From: JBHENN01 sp046262015 | GTDB lineage: Bacteria > Actinomycetota > CADDZG01 > WHSQ01 | Length of the DNA: 13,714 bases | Assembly: GCA_046262015.1 (NCBI GenBank) | Contig: JBHENN010000028.1 | Span: 1 to 13,714 of the forward strand | Reading direction: 5' to 3' | Shown: positions 1 through 7,238 of the stretch, one piece after another | Numbering within the stretch: position 1 is the stretch's first letter | How the letters are laid out: each line of letters opens with the position of its first letter | The notes under the pieces: model-generated | Database searches by the model: none | Told to the model about the DNA's origin: nothing | What the model saw: the letters and a program-made list of their open reading frames with translations, nothing else | Made by a program: the position numbers and the translations under genes

Positions 1-27
1 GTCTCGAGGGTTCGGTTGTTACCGCGG

Positions 28-82
28 GTCCCTGATCGAGGGACACGGCCGGTGGCGTCTGACTTGGCGTCATCGGCTTTTT
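28..82 (+). terminator. Terminator-like hairpins in the infC leader (possible attenuator)
   Basis: Two hairpins lie upstream of infC. The first pairs GTCCCT (28-33) with AGGGAC (39-44) around a 5-nt loop. The second pairs positions 48-58 with 67-77 (11 pairs, three of them G.U) around an 8-nt loop and is followed at once by TTTTT (78-82), the form of an intrinsic terminator. It ends 53 nt before the infC start. It could be an attenuator in the infC-rpmI-rplT leader, as known for L20-controlled leaders in Bacillus, or simply the terminator of a gene left of the window. No promoter is convincing in 1-135. The structures were found by eye, without an energy calculation. Confidence 0.45.
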
Positions 83-135
83 CGCGAGGGGGCCCTCGGG
101 CTCCCGGACCAGCCGCAGGCGAGAGGGAGGATCGG

Positions 136-789
136 ATCACGACGACGGAACCGCGCATCAACGATCGCATCCGCGCCCCGAAGGTCCGGGTCGTGGGTGC
201 GGACGGATCCCAAATCGGGGTCATCGACACCGTCGAGGCACTCGCCCTCGCGGCGGAGCAAGACCTCGATCTCGTAGAGGTGGCGGCCCAGGCCGACCCC
301 CCGGTCTGCCGGATCATGGACTACGGCAAGTACAAGTACGAGCAGGAGCAGCGTCACAAGGAGGCCCGCAAGAAGCAGACCTTGATCGTGGTCAAGGAGA
401 TGAAGATGCGGCCGAAGATCGACCGCCACGACTACGACACCAAGAAGGGCCACGTGGTGAGGTTCCTGCACGAGGGGGCCAAGGTGAAGGTCACGATCAT
501 GTTCCGGGGACGCGAGATGATGCATGCGGACCTCGGTCGCAAGCTCCTGGACCGTCTAGCCCAAGAGGTCTCGGACATCGCGAAGATCGAGACCTTTCCC
601 AAGCTCGACGGCAGGAACATGACGATGGTCCTGACCCCGTACAAGGAGGCCGTCAAACAACGGCCTGCATACGTGCCCAAGAAGGAGCGGCCTCGTCCGG
701 CGGTCGAGGAGGCCGCCGACGAAGCACCGGTACCGGCAGAGGCTCCCACGCGTCCGCCGGTGAAGGTGACCCGAGCCGAGGGAGGTTGA
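136..789 (+). CDS. infC: Translation initiation factor IF-3
   Basis: IF-3 binds the 30S subunit, checks the start codon and initiator tRNA, and blocks premature 50S joining. The N-terminal domain begins TTEPRINDRIRAPKVRVVG and is followed by the family hallmark DLVEVAAQADPPVCRIMDYG, a Lys-rich linker (KYKYEQEQRHKEARKKQ) and the C-terminal domain (KEMKMRPKIDRHDYDTK onward, with VTIMFRGRE). A Pro/Glu/Ala-rich tail of about 35 residues follows the folded part, as is common in actinobacteria; total about 217 aa. The open frame runs back to an ATG at 16, but that extra stretch resembles no IF-3 and has no ribosome binding site. The homologous start falls on an ATC codon at 136, five nt after AGGGAGG (124-130). 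No ATG, GTG or TTG lies nearby in frame. Rare start codons (AUU, AUC) are known for infC and allow IF-3 to repress itself. First gene of the operon; rpmI follows after 4 nt. Product is very certain, the start fairly so. Confidence 0.95.
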   Translation: MTTTEPRINDRIRAPKVRVVGADGSQIGVIDTVEALALAAEQDLDLVEVAAQADPPVCRIMDYGKYKYEQEQRHKEARKKQTLIVVKEMKMRPKIDRHDYDTKKGHVVRFLHEGAKVKVTIMFRGREMMHADLGRKLLDRLAQEVSDIAKIETFPKLDGRNMTMVLTPYKEAVKQRPAYVPKKERPRPAVEEAADEAPVPAEAPTRPPVKVTRAEGG

Positions 790-793
790 TCCG

Positions 794-988
794 ATGCCGA
801 AGATGAAGACACATCGTGGAGCGGCGAAGAGGTTCAAGGTGACGTCCACCGGCAAGATCCGTCGCCGCCGCGCGTTCGCGAACCACATGCTGGAGAAGAA
901 GAGCTCCACCCGCAAGCGCAGGCTGAACTCGCCCGACGTCGTGTCCCCCGCAGACACCCCGCGCGTGCGCCGGTTGCTCGGCCGATAA
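794..988 (+). CDS. rpmI: Large-subunit ribosomal protein bL35
   Basis: bL35 is a small basic protein of the 50S subunit. The 64-residue product starts MPKMKTHRGAAKRFKVTSTG and continues with the Arg-rich segment KIRRRRAFANHMLEKKSSTR, which matches the family from end to end; 64-66 aa is the usual length. The ATG at 794 sits 8 nt after GGAGG (781-785), which overlaps the end of infC, so translation is probably coupled to IF-3. The gene lies between infC and rplT, the standard bacterial arrangement. Confidence 0.97.
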   Translation: MPKMKTHRGAAKRFKVTSTGKIRRRRAFANHMLEKKSSTRKRRLNSPDVVSPADTPRVRRLLGR

Positions 989-1009
989 GAGAACGTCTAG
1001 GAGGTAGAC

Positions 1010-1375
1010 ATGGCACGCGTCAAGCGAGGCGTCACCGGTCGCAACCGGCGCCGGGAGGTCCTCAAACAGGCCAAGGGGTACCGCTCCGCACGCGGGAAGC
1101 ACTACCGCGCCGCGCACGAGCAGGTCCTGCACTCTGGGGTGTACGCCTATCGGGATCGCCGCGCCCGCAAGGGCGACTTCCGCAGGCTGTGGATAATCCG
1201 AATCAACGCCGCGGCGCGGACGAACGGGCTCTCGTACAGCCGGCTCATGTCGGGCCTGCGCCTCGCCGAGGTCGAGGTGGACCGCAAGATGCTCGCGGAG
1301 CTCGCGGTCAACGAGCCCCAGGCGTTCACGGCCCTGGCCGAGGTAGCGAAGAGGTCCCTCGAAGAGGCTTCCTGA
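1010..1375 (+). CDS. rplT: Large-subunit ribosomal protein bL20
   Basis: bL20 is a primary 23S rRNA-binding protein needed early in 50S assembly; in several bacteria it also represses its own operon by binding the leader mRNA. The 121-aa product opens with MARVKRGVTGRNRRREVLKQ, then AKGYRSARGKHYRAAHEQV, and has the globular C-terminal segment with WIIRINAAARTNGLSYSRLM. This is full length and typical. A strong AGGAGG (about 1000-1005) precedes the ATG at 1010. The last bases, CTGA, appear to overlap the start of the methyltransferase gene downstream. Confidence 0.97.
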   Translation: MARVKRGVTGRNRRREVLKQAKGYRSARGKHYRAAHEQVLHSGVYAYRDRRARKGDFRRLWIIRINAAARTNGLSYSRLMSGLRLAEVEVDRKMLAELAVNEPQAFTALAEVAKRSLEEAS

Positions 1376-2175
1376 CCCCGATCGTCTCGAGCGTCAGGAA
1401 CCCCCGGGTCCAGGAGGCCCGCAAGCTGCGCCGGCGCGCCGCCCGGGACGAAGCCGGCACGTTCCTGGCCGAAGGCCCGAAGCCCGTCGCGGCCGCTCTC
1501 GCCGCCGGCGCGCGGGTCCACGACCTCTTCATCGGGGAGTCCGCCCGGCCCGACCCCGGGCTCCTCGAGTCCGCCCGGGCACGCAAGGTCGCGGTCACGC
1601 GCGTCGGCGATGCCGTCATCCGGGCGATCTGCGACGCCGCGACTCCCCAAGGGGTCGTCGCGGTGGTCGCCATGGGCCCGCAACCCGAGCTGCCGGCGCG
1701 CCCCACCCTCGTCGTCGTCCTCGCCGAGGTCCGCGACCCCGGCAACGCGGGCACCCTGGTCCGGTCGGCCGTCGCGGCAGGGGCCGACGCGGTCGTCTTC
1801 TCGAAGGGGTCGGCGGACCCCTTCGGACCCAAGACGGTGCGCGCCGCGGCCGGTGCGCTCTTCGCCGTGCCCGTCTTGCGCGACGTCGATCTCCCCTCGG
1901 TCTTCGGTGCTCTGCGAGCGCGCGGCGTCACGATCGTCGGCACCGATGCACGCGCGACGACAACTTATGATGCGTTGGATCTGACGCGGCCGGTCGCGTT
2001 CGCGCTGGGCAACGAAGCATGGGGACTCGACCCGTCGACGGTCGCGCTCACGGACGAGACGGTCAGGGTGCCGATGCCCGGCGACGCGGAGTCGTTGAAC
2101 GTCGGCATCGCGGGCTCGCTCCTGTTGTTCGAGGCGGTGCGCCAACGGCGCGGGCTATCCTCCTCGCCATCATGA
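1372..2175 (+). CDS. SpoU/TrmH-family RNA 2'-O-methyltransferase
   Basis: SAM-dependent enzyme of the SPOUT (SpoU) class that methylates ribose 2'-OH in rRNA or tRNA. About 267 aa. An N-terminal substrate-binding part (residues 1-100: SSVRNPRVQEARKLRRR, then FLAEGPKPV) precedes the knotted catalytic domain with all three SpoU motifs: DPGNAGTLVRSA (from about residue 122), ALGNEAWGLDP (about 211) and ESLNVGIAGSLLLFEAV (about 240). Relatives sit at this place, between rplT and pheS, in mycobacteria (annotated tsnR). The target nucleotide cannot be read from sequence. Start: homologues begin just before the SxxNPRV motif. The only start-like codon there is CTG at 1372, overlapping the rplT stop as CTGA, with GAAGAGG at 1361-1367. 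The nearest standard start in frame is GTG at 1189, deep inside rplT and without SD support. The start is thus unusual, the family certain. The stop overlaps the kinase ATG. Confidence 0.88.
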   Translation: MTPIVSSVRNPRVQEARKLRRRAARDEAGTFLAEGPKPVAAALAAGARVHDLFIGESARPDPGLLESARARKVAVTRVGDAVIRAICDAATPQGVVAVVAMGPQPELPARPTLVVVLAEVRDPGNAGTLVRSAVAAGADAVVFSKGSADPFGPKTVRAAAGALFAVPVLRDVDLPSVFGALRARGVTIVGTDARATTTYDALDLTRPVAFALGNEAWGLDPSTVALTDETVRVPMPGDAESLNVGIAGSLLLFEAVRQRRGLSSSPS

Positions 2176-2861
2176 GCGACGACCACTCCTTCGCCGAGCT
2201 GATCGCGAAGATCGGGCACGAGCTGCGCTCTCCGCTGACCTCGGTGCGAGGGTTCTCGTCGACCCTCGTGCAGAGGTGGGAGCGGTTCGACGACGCGCAG
2301 AAGCGCGGGTTCGTGCACACGATCCATCAGGAGGCCGAGCGGATGACGCGGATCGTTTCGGAGGTCCTCGACCTGGCACGGGTTACCTCCGGGGACCTCC
2401 AGCTACAGCGAGGTCCCGTCGAAGTCGCAACCGTGGCGGCTGCAGCTCGCGCGCGGCTGGGCGGCCTCTCCGGCGCGGAACGGGTCCGGCTCGACGTGCC
2501 CGAGGATCTGCTCGTAGACGCCGACCGCAACCGGCTGGAGCAGATGCTCTTCCTCCTGCTCGAGAACGCGGTGAGGTTCTCGGACGCCGGCGCGGTGACC
2601 CTGACCGCGGCCAAGGGACCGGACGCAACGACGGAGATCGCGGTGAAGGATGCGGGGCCGGGGATCGAGCAGGCGCGCCTCGAGACGCTGTTCTCGGGGC
2701 CGAACGAGTCGCCCACCAAGGCGAGCCCGCGGGGCAGCGGCCTCGGCCTCCTTCTCTGCAGGCAGCTCGCCGAGGCGCACGGTGGCTCGATCGGGGTGAC
2801 GAGCGGGCCCGGCGTCGGATCCACGTTCCGGATCCGTCTGCCCGCACCGGAGCAAGCATGA
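2172..2861 (+). CDS. Small soluble orphan sensor histidine kinase
   Basis: Two-component histidine kinase core of 229 aa. A HisKA dimerisation domain (residues about 5-70) has the H-box KIGHELRSPLTSVRGF, with phospho-acceptor His16. A HATPase_c domain follows with N-box LLLENAVRFS, G1-box DAGPGIE and G2-box GSGLGLLLC, ending in the usual GVGSTFRIRLP. The catalytic elements look intact. Unusually, there is no sensor region: the H-box begins 14 residues after the start, and no transmembrane, PAS, GAF or HAMP segment precedes it. No response regulator is in the window. The ATG at 2172 overlaps the methyltransferase stop (ATGA), and the kinase stop overlaps pheS (ATGA), so it is co-translated with translation genes. 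Signal and partner are unknown. A longer upstream reading is only the frame shadow of the methyltransferase gene. Confidence 0.88.
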   Translation: MSDDHSFAELIAKIGHELRSPLTSVRGFSSTLVQRWERFDDAQKRGFVHTIHQEAERMTRIVSEVLDLARVTSGDLQLQRGPVEVATVAAAARARLGGLSGAERVRLDVPEDLLVDADRNRLEQMLFLLLENAVRFSDAGAVTLTAAKGPDATTEIAVKDAGPGIEQARLETLFSGPNESPTKASPRGSGLGLLLCRQLAEAHGGSIGVTSGPGVGSTFRIRLPAPEQA

Positions 2862-3916
2862 GACCCGAGGGCGACCTCCGCAGCGCGTTCGAGGACGCCC
2901 GGGCCGACGGCCTCGCGCGCATCGAGCGAGCGGAAGACCTCGACGCGCTCGAAGAGGCACGCATCCGCACCCTCGGTCGCAAGGCTCCTCTGGCGAGCGC
3001 GCGGAGCGGCCTGGGATCGCTGCCCGATGACCAGCGCAGAGAGATGGGGCGCGTGGCGAACGACGTCCAGGCAGCTCTCGAAGCCGCGCTCGATGCGAAA
3101 CGCGCGGCGTTCGAGGAGAGAGAGCGCTCTCTTCGCTGGGACCGCGAACGGGTCGACGTGTCGCTCCCCGGCGACCCGGCCGACATCGGAGGGCTCCATC
3201 CACTGACGCGCACGACATGGGAGATCGTGGACATCTTCATCGGCCTCGGCTACCGGGTTGCGGAAGGCCCCGAGGTCGAGCTGACCACGTACAACTACGA
3301 CGCCCTCAACACACCCCTGCAACATCCCGCTCGCTCCGAGCAAGACACCTACTACATCGAAGGTCACGGCCAAGATGTGTGCCTGAGGACCGAGACCTCG
3401 CCGGTGCAGATCCGGACGATGGAGTCCCAGGACCCCCCCGTGTACGTCGTTGCCCCGGGGCGGGTCTACCGGCGCGATGCGGAGGACGCTACGCATACGG
3501 CGCAGTTCGCACAGATCGAGGGGCTCGCGGTGGACGAGGGGATCACGATGGGAGACCTCAAGGGCACGCTGCAGGTCTTGGCCCGCGAGCTCTTCGGGCG
3601 GGACCTCGACATCCGCTTGCGACCTAGTCATTTCCCGTGCACCGAGCCGTCGGCGGAGATGGACGTGCTGTGCTTCGTCTGCCGGGGGAACGGGTGCCGC
3701 GTCTGCAAGGGCGAGGGGTGGATCGAGCTTCTCGGGTGCGGCATGGTTCATCCCTTCCTGCTCGAGTGGGTCGGCTACGACCCCGAGCGCTACTCCGGCT
3801 TCGCCTTCGGCATGGGCATCGAGCGCGCCGCCGCCCTGGCCCATGGGGTCCCCGACATCCGTTACTTCTACGAGAATGATCTCCGGTTCCTCCGTCCCTT
3901 CGGCGGTGTCCTGTGA
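2858..3916 (+). CDS. pheS: Phenylalanine--tRNA ligase alpha subunit
   Basis: Catalytic subunit of the alpha2beta2 class II synthetase that charges tRNA-Phe. About 352 aa, normal length. An N-terminal coiled-coil arm (residues 1-95, rich in Arg/Glu/Ala) is followed by the catalytic domain: GGLHPLTRTTWEIVDIFIGL, the EGPEVE segment, LRTETSPVQIRTM, motif 2 with GRVYRRDAEDATHTAQFAQI, and motif 3 GFAFGMGIERAAAL. A CX2CX4CX2C cluster (Cys272, 275, 280, 283; CFVCRGNGCRVC) lies before LLGCGMVHP; such a cluster occurs in many bacterial PheS. The ATG at 2858 overlaps the kinase stop and has GGAG at 2849-2852. A longer open frame upstream is a shadow of the kinase gene. pheT follows with a 4-base overlap, giving 1:1 synthesis of the subunits. 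Confidence 0.97.
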   Translation: MRPEGDLRSAFEDARADGLARIERAEDLDALEEARIRTLGRKAPLASARSGLGSLPDDQRREMGRVANDVQAALEAALDAKRAAFEERERSLRWDRERVDVSLPGDPADIGGLHPLTRTTWEIVDIFIGLGYRVAEGPEVELTTYNYDALNTPLQHPARSEQDTYYIEGHGQDVCLRTETSPVQIRTMESQDPPVYVVAPGRVYRRDAEDATHTAQFAQIEGLAVDEGITMGDLKGTLQVLARELFGRDLDIRLRPSHFPCTEPSAEMDVLCFVCRGNGCRVCKGEGWIELLGCGMVHPFLLEWVGYDPERYSGFAFGMGIERAAALAHGVPDIRYFYENDLRFLRPFGGVL

Positions 3917-6309
3917 GGGTCGGCCTGAAGTGGCTCCGCGAGCTGGTCGAGGTCGACGTACCCGTCGAGAAGCTCGCCGAGCGCCTGAGCTTCTCGGGGA
4001 CCAAGGTCGAGACGATCCGCAAGCCTCAAGCGGTCGAAGGCGTGATCGTGGCCGAGGTCGTGGCCGTCGAGCCGCATCCCAACGCCGACAACCTGGTGCT
4101 CGTCGACGTGCGTACGGGTACCGATGAGCCCGGACGCGTCGTATGCGGCGCGCGCAACTTCGCGCTCGGAGATCGCGTCCCCTTCGCCACGGTCGGTGCC
4201 CATCTGGGGAGCGACGGTGGGATGCAGATCACCGAGCGCAGGATCCGGGGCGAAGTCAGCCGCGGGATGCTGTGCTCGGCCGCCGAGCTGGGCGTGTCGA
4301 AGGACCACTCGGGGATCCTCGTGCTGTCCCGCGACGCCGAGCTCGGCACGGACGTGCGGTCGCTCCTCGATCTCGACGACACGATCCTCGAGCTGGAGGT
4401 GACGCCCAACCGCCCCGATTGCCTCGGGGTGCTCGGGGTCGCGCGCGAGGTCGCCGCCCTTCTCGGCAACGAGCTGCGGGTTCCCGAGGTGAAGGTCCCG
4501 TCGTCCGAGCACGTGGACGGTCGCGTTCGGGTCGACATCGAGGATCCCCAAGGCTGTCCCCGCTACGTCGCGCGCTATGTCCAGGGGGTCGGAGTCGGGC
4601 CGTCGCCGAGCTGGATGTCGGCGCGCCTCCTCGCCTCGGGTGTCCGGCCCATCTCGAACGTCGTCGACGTCACCAACTATGTCCTTCTCGAGCTGGGCCA
4701 TCCGTTGCATGCGTTCGATGCGGCCAGGGTCCACGACCGCCGCATCGTCGTCCGCCGCGCCCACAAGGCCGAGCGGATGCGCACGCTCGACGGAGCCGAG
4801 CGTGACCTGGACCGTGACGACCTCCTGATCGCCGATCCCCGGCGCGCCCTGGCCCTCGCCGGGGTCATCGGTGGAAAGGACTCGGAGGTTTCGGACGCCA
4901 CGGTCGAGCTGATCGTCGAGTCCGCGTACTTCGACCCCAAGACGATCGCGTTCGCGGCGCGCCGGCATCTGCTGCGCACCGAGGCTTCGGCGCGCTTCGA
5001 GCGCGGCATGGACCCGGAGATACCCCCGTTCGCGGCGGCGCGCGCCGTGCAGCTGATCACCGAGGTCGCGGGCGGGCGCGCCGCCGAAGGCGCCGTCGAC
5101 ATCTACCCGGCGCCGCGCGCGCGGACCCGCATCGAGCTGCGCCCGCAGCGCGCCAGCGCTCTGCTCGGGGTCGACGTCCCGGCGACACGCCAGGCCGAGC
5201 TGCTGGCCTCCATCGGGCTCACGGTCGGCGAGAGCGCGGGGCATCTTGACGTGGAGGTGCCGGGGTTCCGCGGCGACCTTCGCCAGGAGGTCGACCTGGT
5301 CGAGGAGGTCGCCCGGCTGGGCGGCCTCGAGCGTCTCCCGGCCACGCTGCCTCCCGGCAGGACGGGCGGGCTCGAGCCGGGGCAGGCTCACGAGCGCAGG
5401 CTCCGGCGCGTGCTCGCCGGCCTGGGTCTCCACGAGGCGTGGACGCGCTCGTTCGCGTCCGACGGCGAGCTCGACAAGCTCGGGCTGGAGCCCGACCACC
5501 CGGCGCGCCGGATGGTCCGTGTCGCCAACCCCACGTCCGAGTATGAGGCGGCGATCAGGACGACCCTCTTACCGGGCCTCCTCGCCTCGGTCGCCCGCAA
5601 CTTCGCCCACCGCGCCGACGGGGTTTCACTGTTCGAGATCGCACGCGTCTACGAGCCCACCGACGATCCCCTGGCCCGCGAAGCGCTCGTCCTCGGCATC
5701 GTGTGGAGCGGCGCGCGCCGGGCCGCCGGCTGGCGGGACCCGGTTCGGACGTGGGATCTATGGGCCGCCAAGGGTCTCCTCGAGGCATCGTTGGCGGCGT
5801 TGTCGCTCGAGGGGATCGAGTTCGCGCCGTCGAGCGGCATGCCCTTCCATCCGACCCGAGCCGCGACGATCTCGGTGGAAGAGACCGGGATCGGCGCGTT
5901 CGGAGAGCTGCATCCCGACGTGTGCACCCGCTTCGACATCCCCGAAGGGACCGTCGCGGCGGAGGTGGCGCTGGCGCCGGTGTTCGCAGCCCTCCCCGGC
6001 CGGCCGCGTTCGGACGAGCTGCCCCGGTTCCCCGCTACCTTCCTCGACCTCGCGGTGGTCGTCGAAGACGGCGTCCCCGCCCGCGCGGTCCGCGACGCGA
6101 TCGTTGCCGCCGGCGCGCCGGACGTGACGTCGGTCCGGCTGTTCGACCTCTACACCGGCGATCAGGTACCGAGCGGGCACAAGAGCCTCGCCTATGCCCT
6201 CGAGCTCCGCTCTTCGCAACGGACCCTGACCGACGACGACGCCGGAGCGGTGCGCGCCCGGATCGTGGAGCGCCTCGAGACCGAGGTCGGGGGGCGACTC
6301 CGCGCATGA
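3913..6309 (+). CDS. pheT: Phenylalanine--tRNA ligase beta subunit
   Basis: Beta subunit of PheRS, which carries the editing site for mischarged Tyr-tRNA-Phe and tRNA contacts. It is 798 aa, the usual bacterial length. Visible order: N-terminal segment MRVGLKWLRELVEV; an EMAP/OB-type tRNA-binding domain (about 40-150, with VVAVEPHPNADNLVLVDV); the B3/B4 editing domain (about 200-400, with PISNVVDVTNYVLLELGHP and LHAFDAARV); the B5 domain (about 400-475); the catalytic-like core; and a C-terminal FDX-ACB anticodon-binding domain (about 705-798, starting RFPATFLDLAVVVED). The GTG start at 3913 overlaps the pheS stop as GTGA and aligns with the family N-terminus. The end overlaps argF as ATGA. 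Nothing appears broken. Confidence 0.97.
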   Translation: MRVGLKWLRELVEVDVPVEKLAERLSFSGTKVETIRKPQAVEGVIVAEVVAVEPHPNADNLVLVDVRTGTDEPGRVVCGARNFALGDRVPFATVGAHLGSDGGMQITERRIRGEVSRGMLCSAAELGVSKDHSGILVLSRDAELGTDVRSLLDLDDTILELEVTPNRPDCLGVLGVAREVAALLGNELRVPEVKVPSSEHVDGRVRVDIEDPQGCPRYVARYVQGVGVGPSPSWMSARLLASGVRPISNVVDVTNYVLLELGHPLHAFDAARVHDRRIVVRRAHKAERMRTLDGAERDLDRDDLLIADPRRALALAGVIGGKDSEVSDATVELIVESAYFDPKTIAFAARRHLLRTEASARFERGMDPEIPPFAAARAVQLITEVAGGRAAEGAVDIYPAPRARTRIELRPQRASALLGVDVPATRQAELLASIGLTVGESAGHLDVEVPGFRGDLRQEVDLVEEVARLGGLERLPATLPPGRTGGLEPGQAHERRLRRVLAGLGLHEAWTRSFASDGELDKLGLEPDHPARRMVRVANPTSEYEAAIRTTLLPGLLASVARNFAHRADGVSLFEIARVYEPTDDPLAREALVLGIVWSGARRAAGWRDPVRTWDLWAAKGLLEASLAALSLEGIEFAPSSGMPFHPTRAATISVEETGIGAFGELHPDVCTRFDIPEGTVAAEVALAPVFAALPGRPRSDELPRFPATFLDLAVVVEDGVPARAVRDAIVAAGAPDVTSVRLFDLYTGDQVPSGHKSLAYALELRSSQRTLTDDDAGAVRARIVERLETEVGGRLRA

Positions 6310-7238
6310 CGGCTGGGGGCGCGCCGGAACGGGACTTCCTGTCCCTGGCAGACGTCGAGGCCGACGAGCTGACCGGGTTGATCGATGACGCGCGCCGGAT
6401 CAAGGCGGACCCGCGTTCGGTGCAGGAGCGGCTCGCCGGGCACGCGGTTGCCCTGGTCTTCGAGAAGCCCTCCACCCGGACGCGGGTGTCGTTCGAGGTT
6501 GCCGTGACCTCCATGGGCGGTGCGCCGGTCGTGCTACGGGGCGACGAGCTCCAGCTCGGTCGCGGCGAGACGATCGATGACACGGGACGGGTCCTGTCAC
6601 GGTACGTCGACGCGATCGTCGTGCGCACCTTCGGTCAGGAGCGTCTCGAACGCCTGGCTCACGCCGCGAGCGTGCCGGTTGTCAACGCCCTCAGCGACTT
6701 CTCCCATCCGTGCCAGGGCCTCGCCGACCTTCAGACGATCGCGGAGAACAAGGGGCGTCTCGAGGGGGTTCGCCTGGCGTATCTCGGGGACGGCAACAAC
6801 GTCGCCCACTCCCTGATGTTCGGCGGCGCCAAGGTTGGAATGGACGTACGCATCGCCGCCCCCGCGGGATACCAGCCCGACCCGGGGGCGGTCGAGCGGA
6901 GCCGCGCGGCCGCCTCGACCTCGGGCGGCCGTGTCATGGTGACGGGGGACGTGAGCGAGGCAGTTGCCGGCGCCGACGTCCTCTATACCGACGTCTGGAC
7001 GAGCATGGGTCAAGAGGATGAAGCGGAGCGACGCCTCGCGGCCCTGCGTGACTACCAGCTGAACGCGGCCGCGGTCGAGCGCGCCGCTCCCGACGTCATC
7101 GTCATGCATTGCCTGCCGGCTCACCGGGGCGAGGAGATCACCGCAGAGGTGATCGACGGACCTCACTCGATCGTGTTCGACCAGGCCGAGAACCGACTGC
7201 ACTCGCAGAAAGCGCTGCTCGCCTGGCTCATCCCGTGA
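6306..7238 (+). CDS. argF: Ornithine carbamoyltransferase
   Basis: Joins carbamoyl phosphate and ornithine to give citrulline in arginine synthesis; cytoplasmic trimer. The 310-aa product has the carbamoyl-phosphate loop FEKPSTRTRVSFE (STRTR at 56-60), HPCQ (about 134-137), the ornithine-specific DVWTSMGQE loop, and the HCLPAHRG segment with the ornithine-binding Cys (from about 268). The SMG loop and HCLP favour ornithine over aspartate or N-acetylornithine transcarbamylase. In mycobacteria a whole arg cluster (argCJBDFRGH) follows pheST. Here only argF remains, directly fused into the operon by ATGA overlap with pheT and GTGA overlap with mpg, so the other arg genes must lie elsewhere if the pathway is complete. 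The ATG at 6306 is well placed. A longer upstream open frame is a pheT shadow. Confidence 0.95.
   Translation: MTAGGAPERDFLSLADVEADELTGLIDDARRIKADPRSVQERLAGHAVALVFEKPSTRTRVSFEVAVTSMGGAPVVLRGDELQLGRGETIDDTGRVLSRYVDAIVVRTFGQERLERLAHAASVPVVNALSDFSHPCQGLADLQTIAENKGRLEGVRLAYLGDGNNVAHSLMFGGAKVGMDVRIAAPAGYQPDPGAVERSRAAASTSGGRVMVTGDVSEAVAGADVLYTDVWTSMGQEDEAERRLAALRDYQLNAAAVERAAPDVIVMHCLPAHRGEEITAEVIDGPHSIVFDQAENRLHSQKALLAWLIP

Noticed and set aside
12..44. T-box-like segment: GGTTGTTACCGCGG followed by a GTCCCT/AGGGAC hairpin, recalling the end of a T-box riboswitch.
   Set aside because: The key UGGN that pairs with the tRNA acceptor end reads UUGU, the hairpin has no T run, and the rest of a T-box would lie outside the window. 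It deserves a covariance-model check only if more upstream sequence is available.
2276..2857. Open frame running into pheS from inside the kinase gene, suggesting an N-terminal fusion.
   Set aside because: The Arg/Gly-rich translation is typical of a GC-rich shadow frame, and the real kinase is in another frame; pheS starts at 2858.
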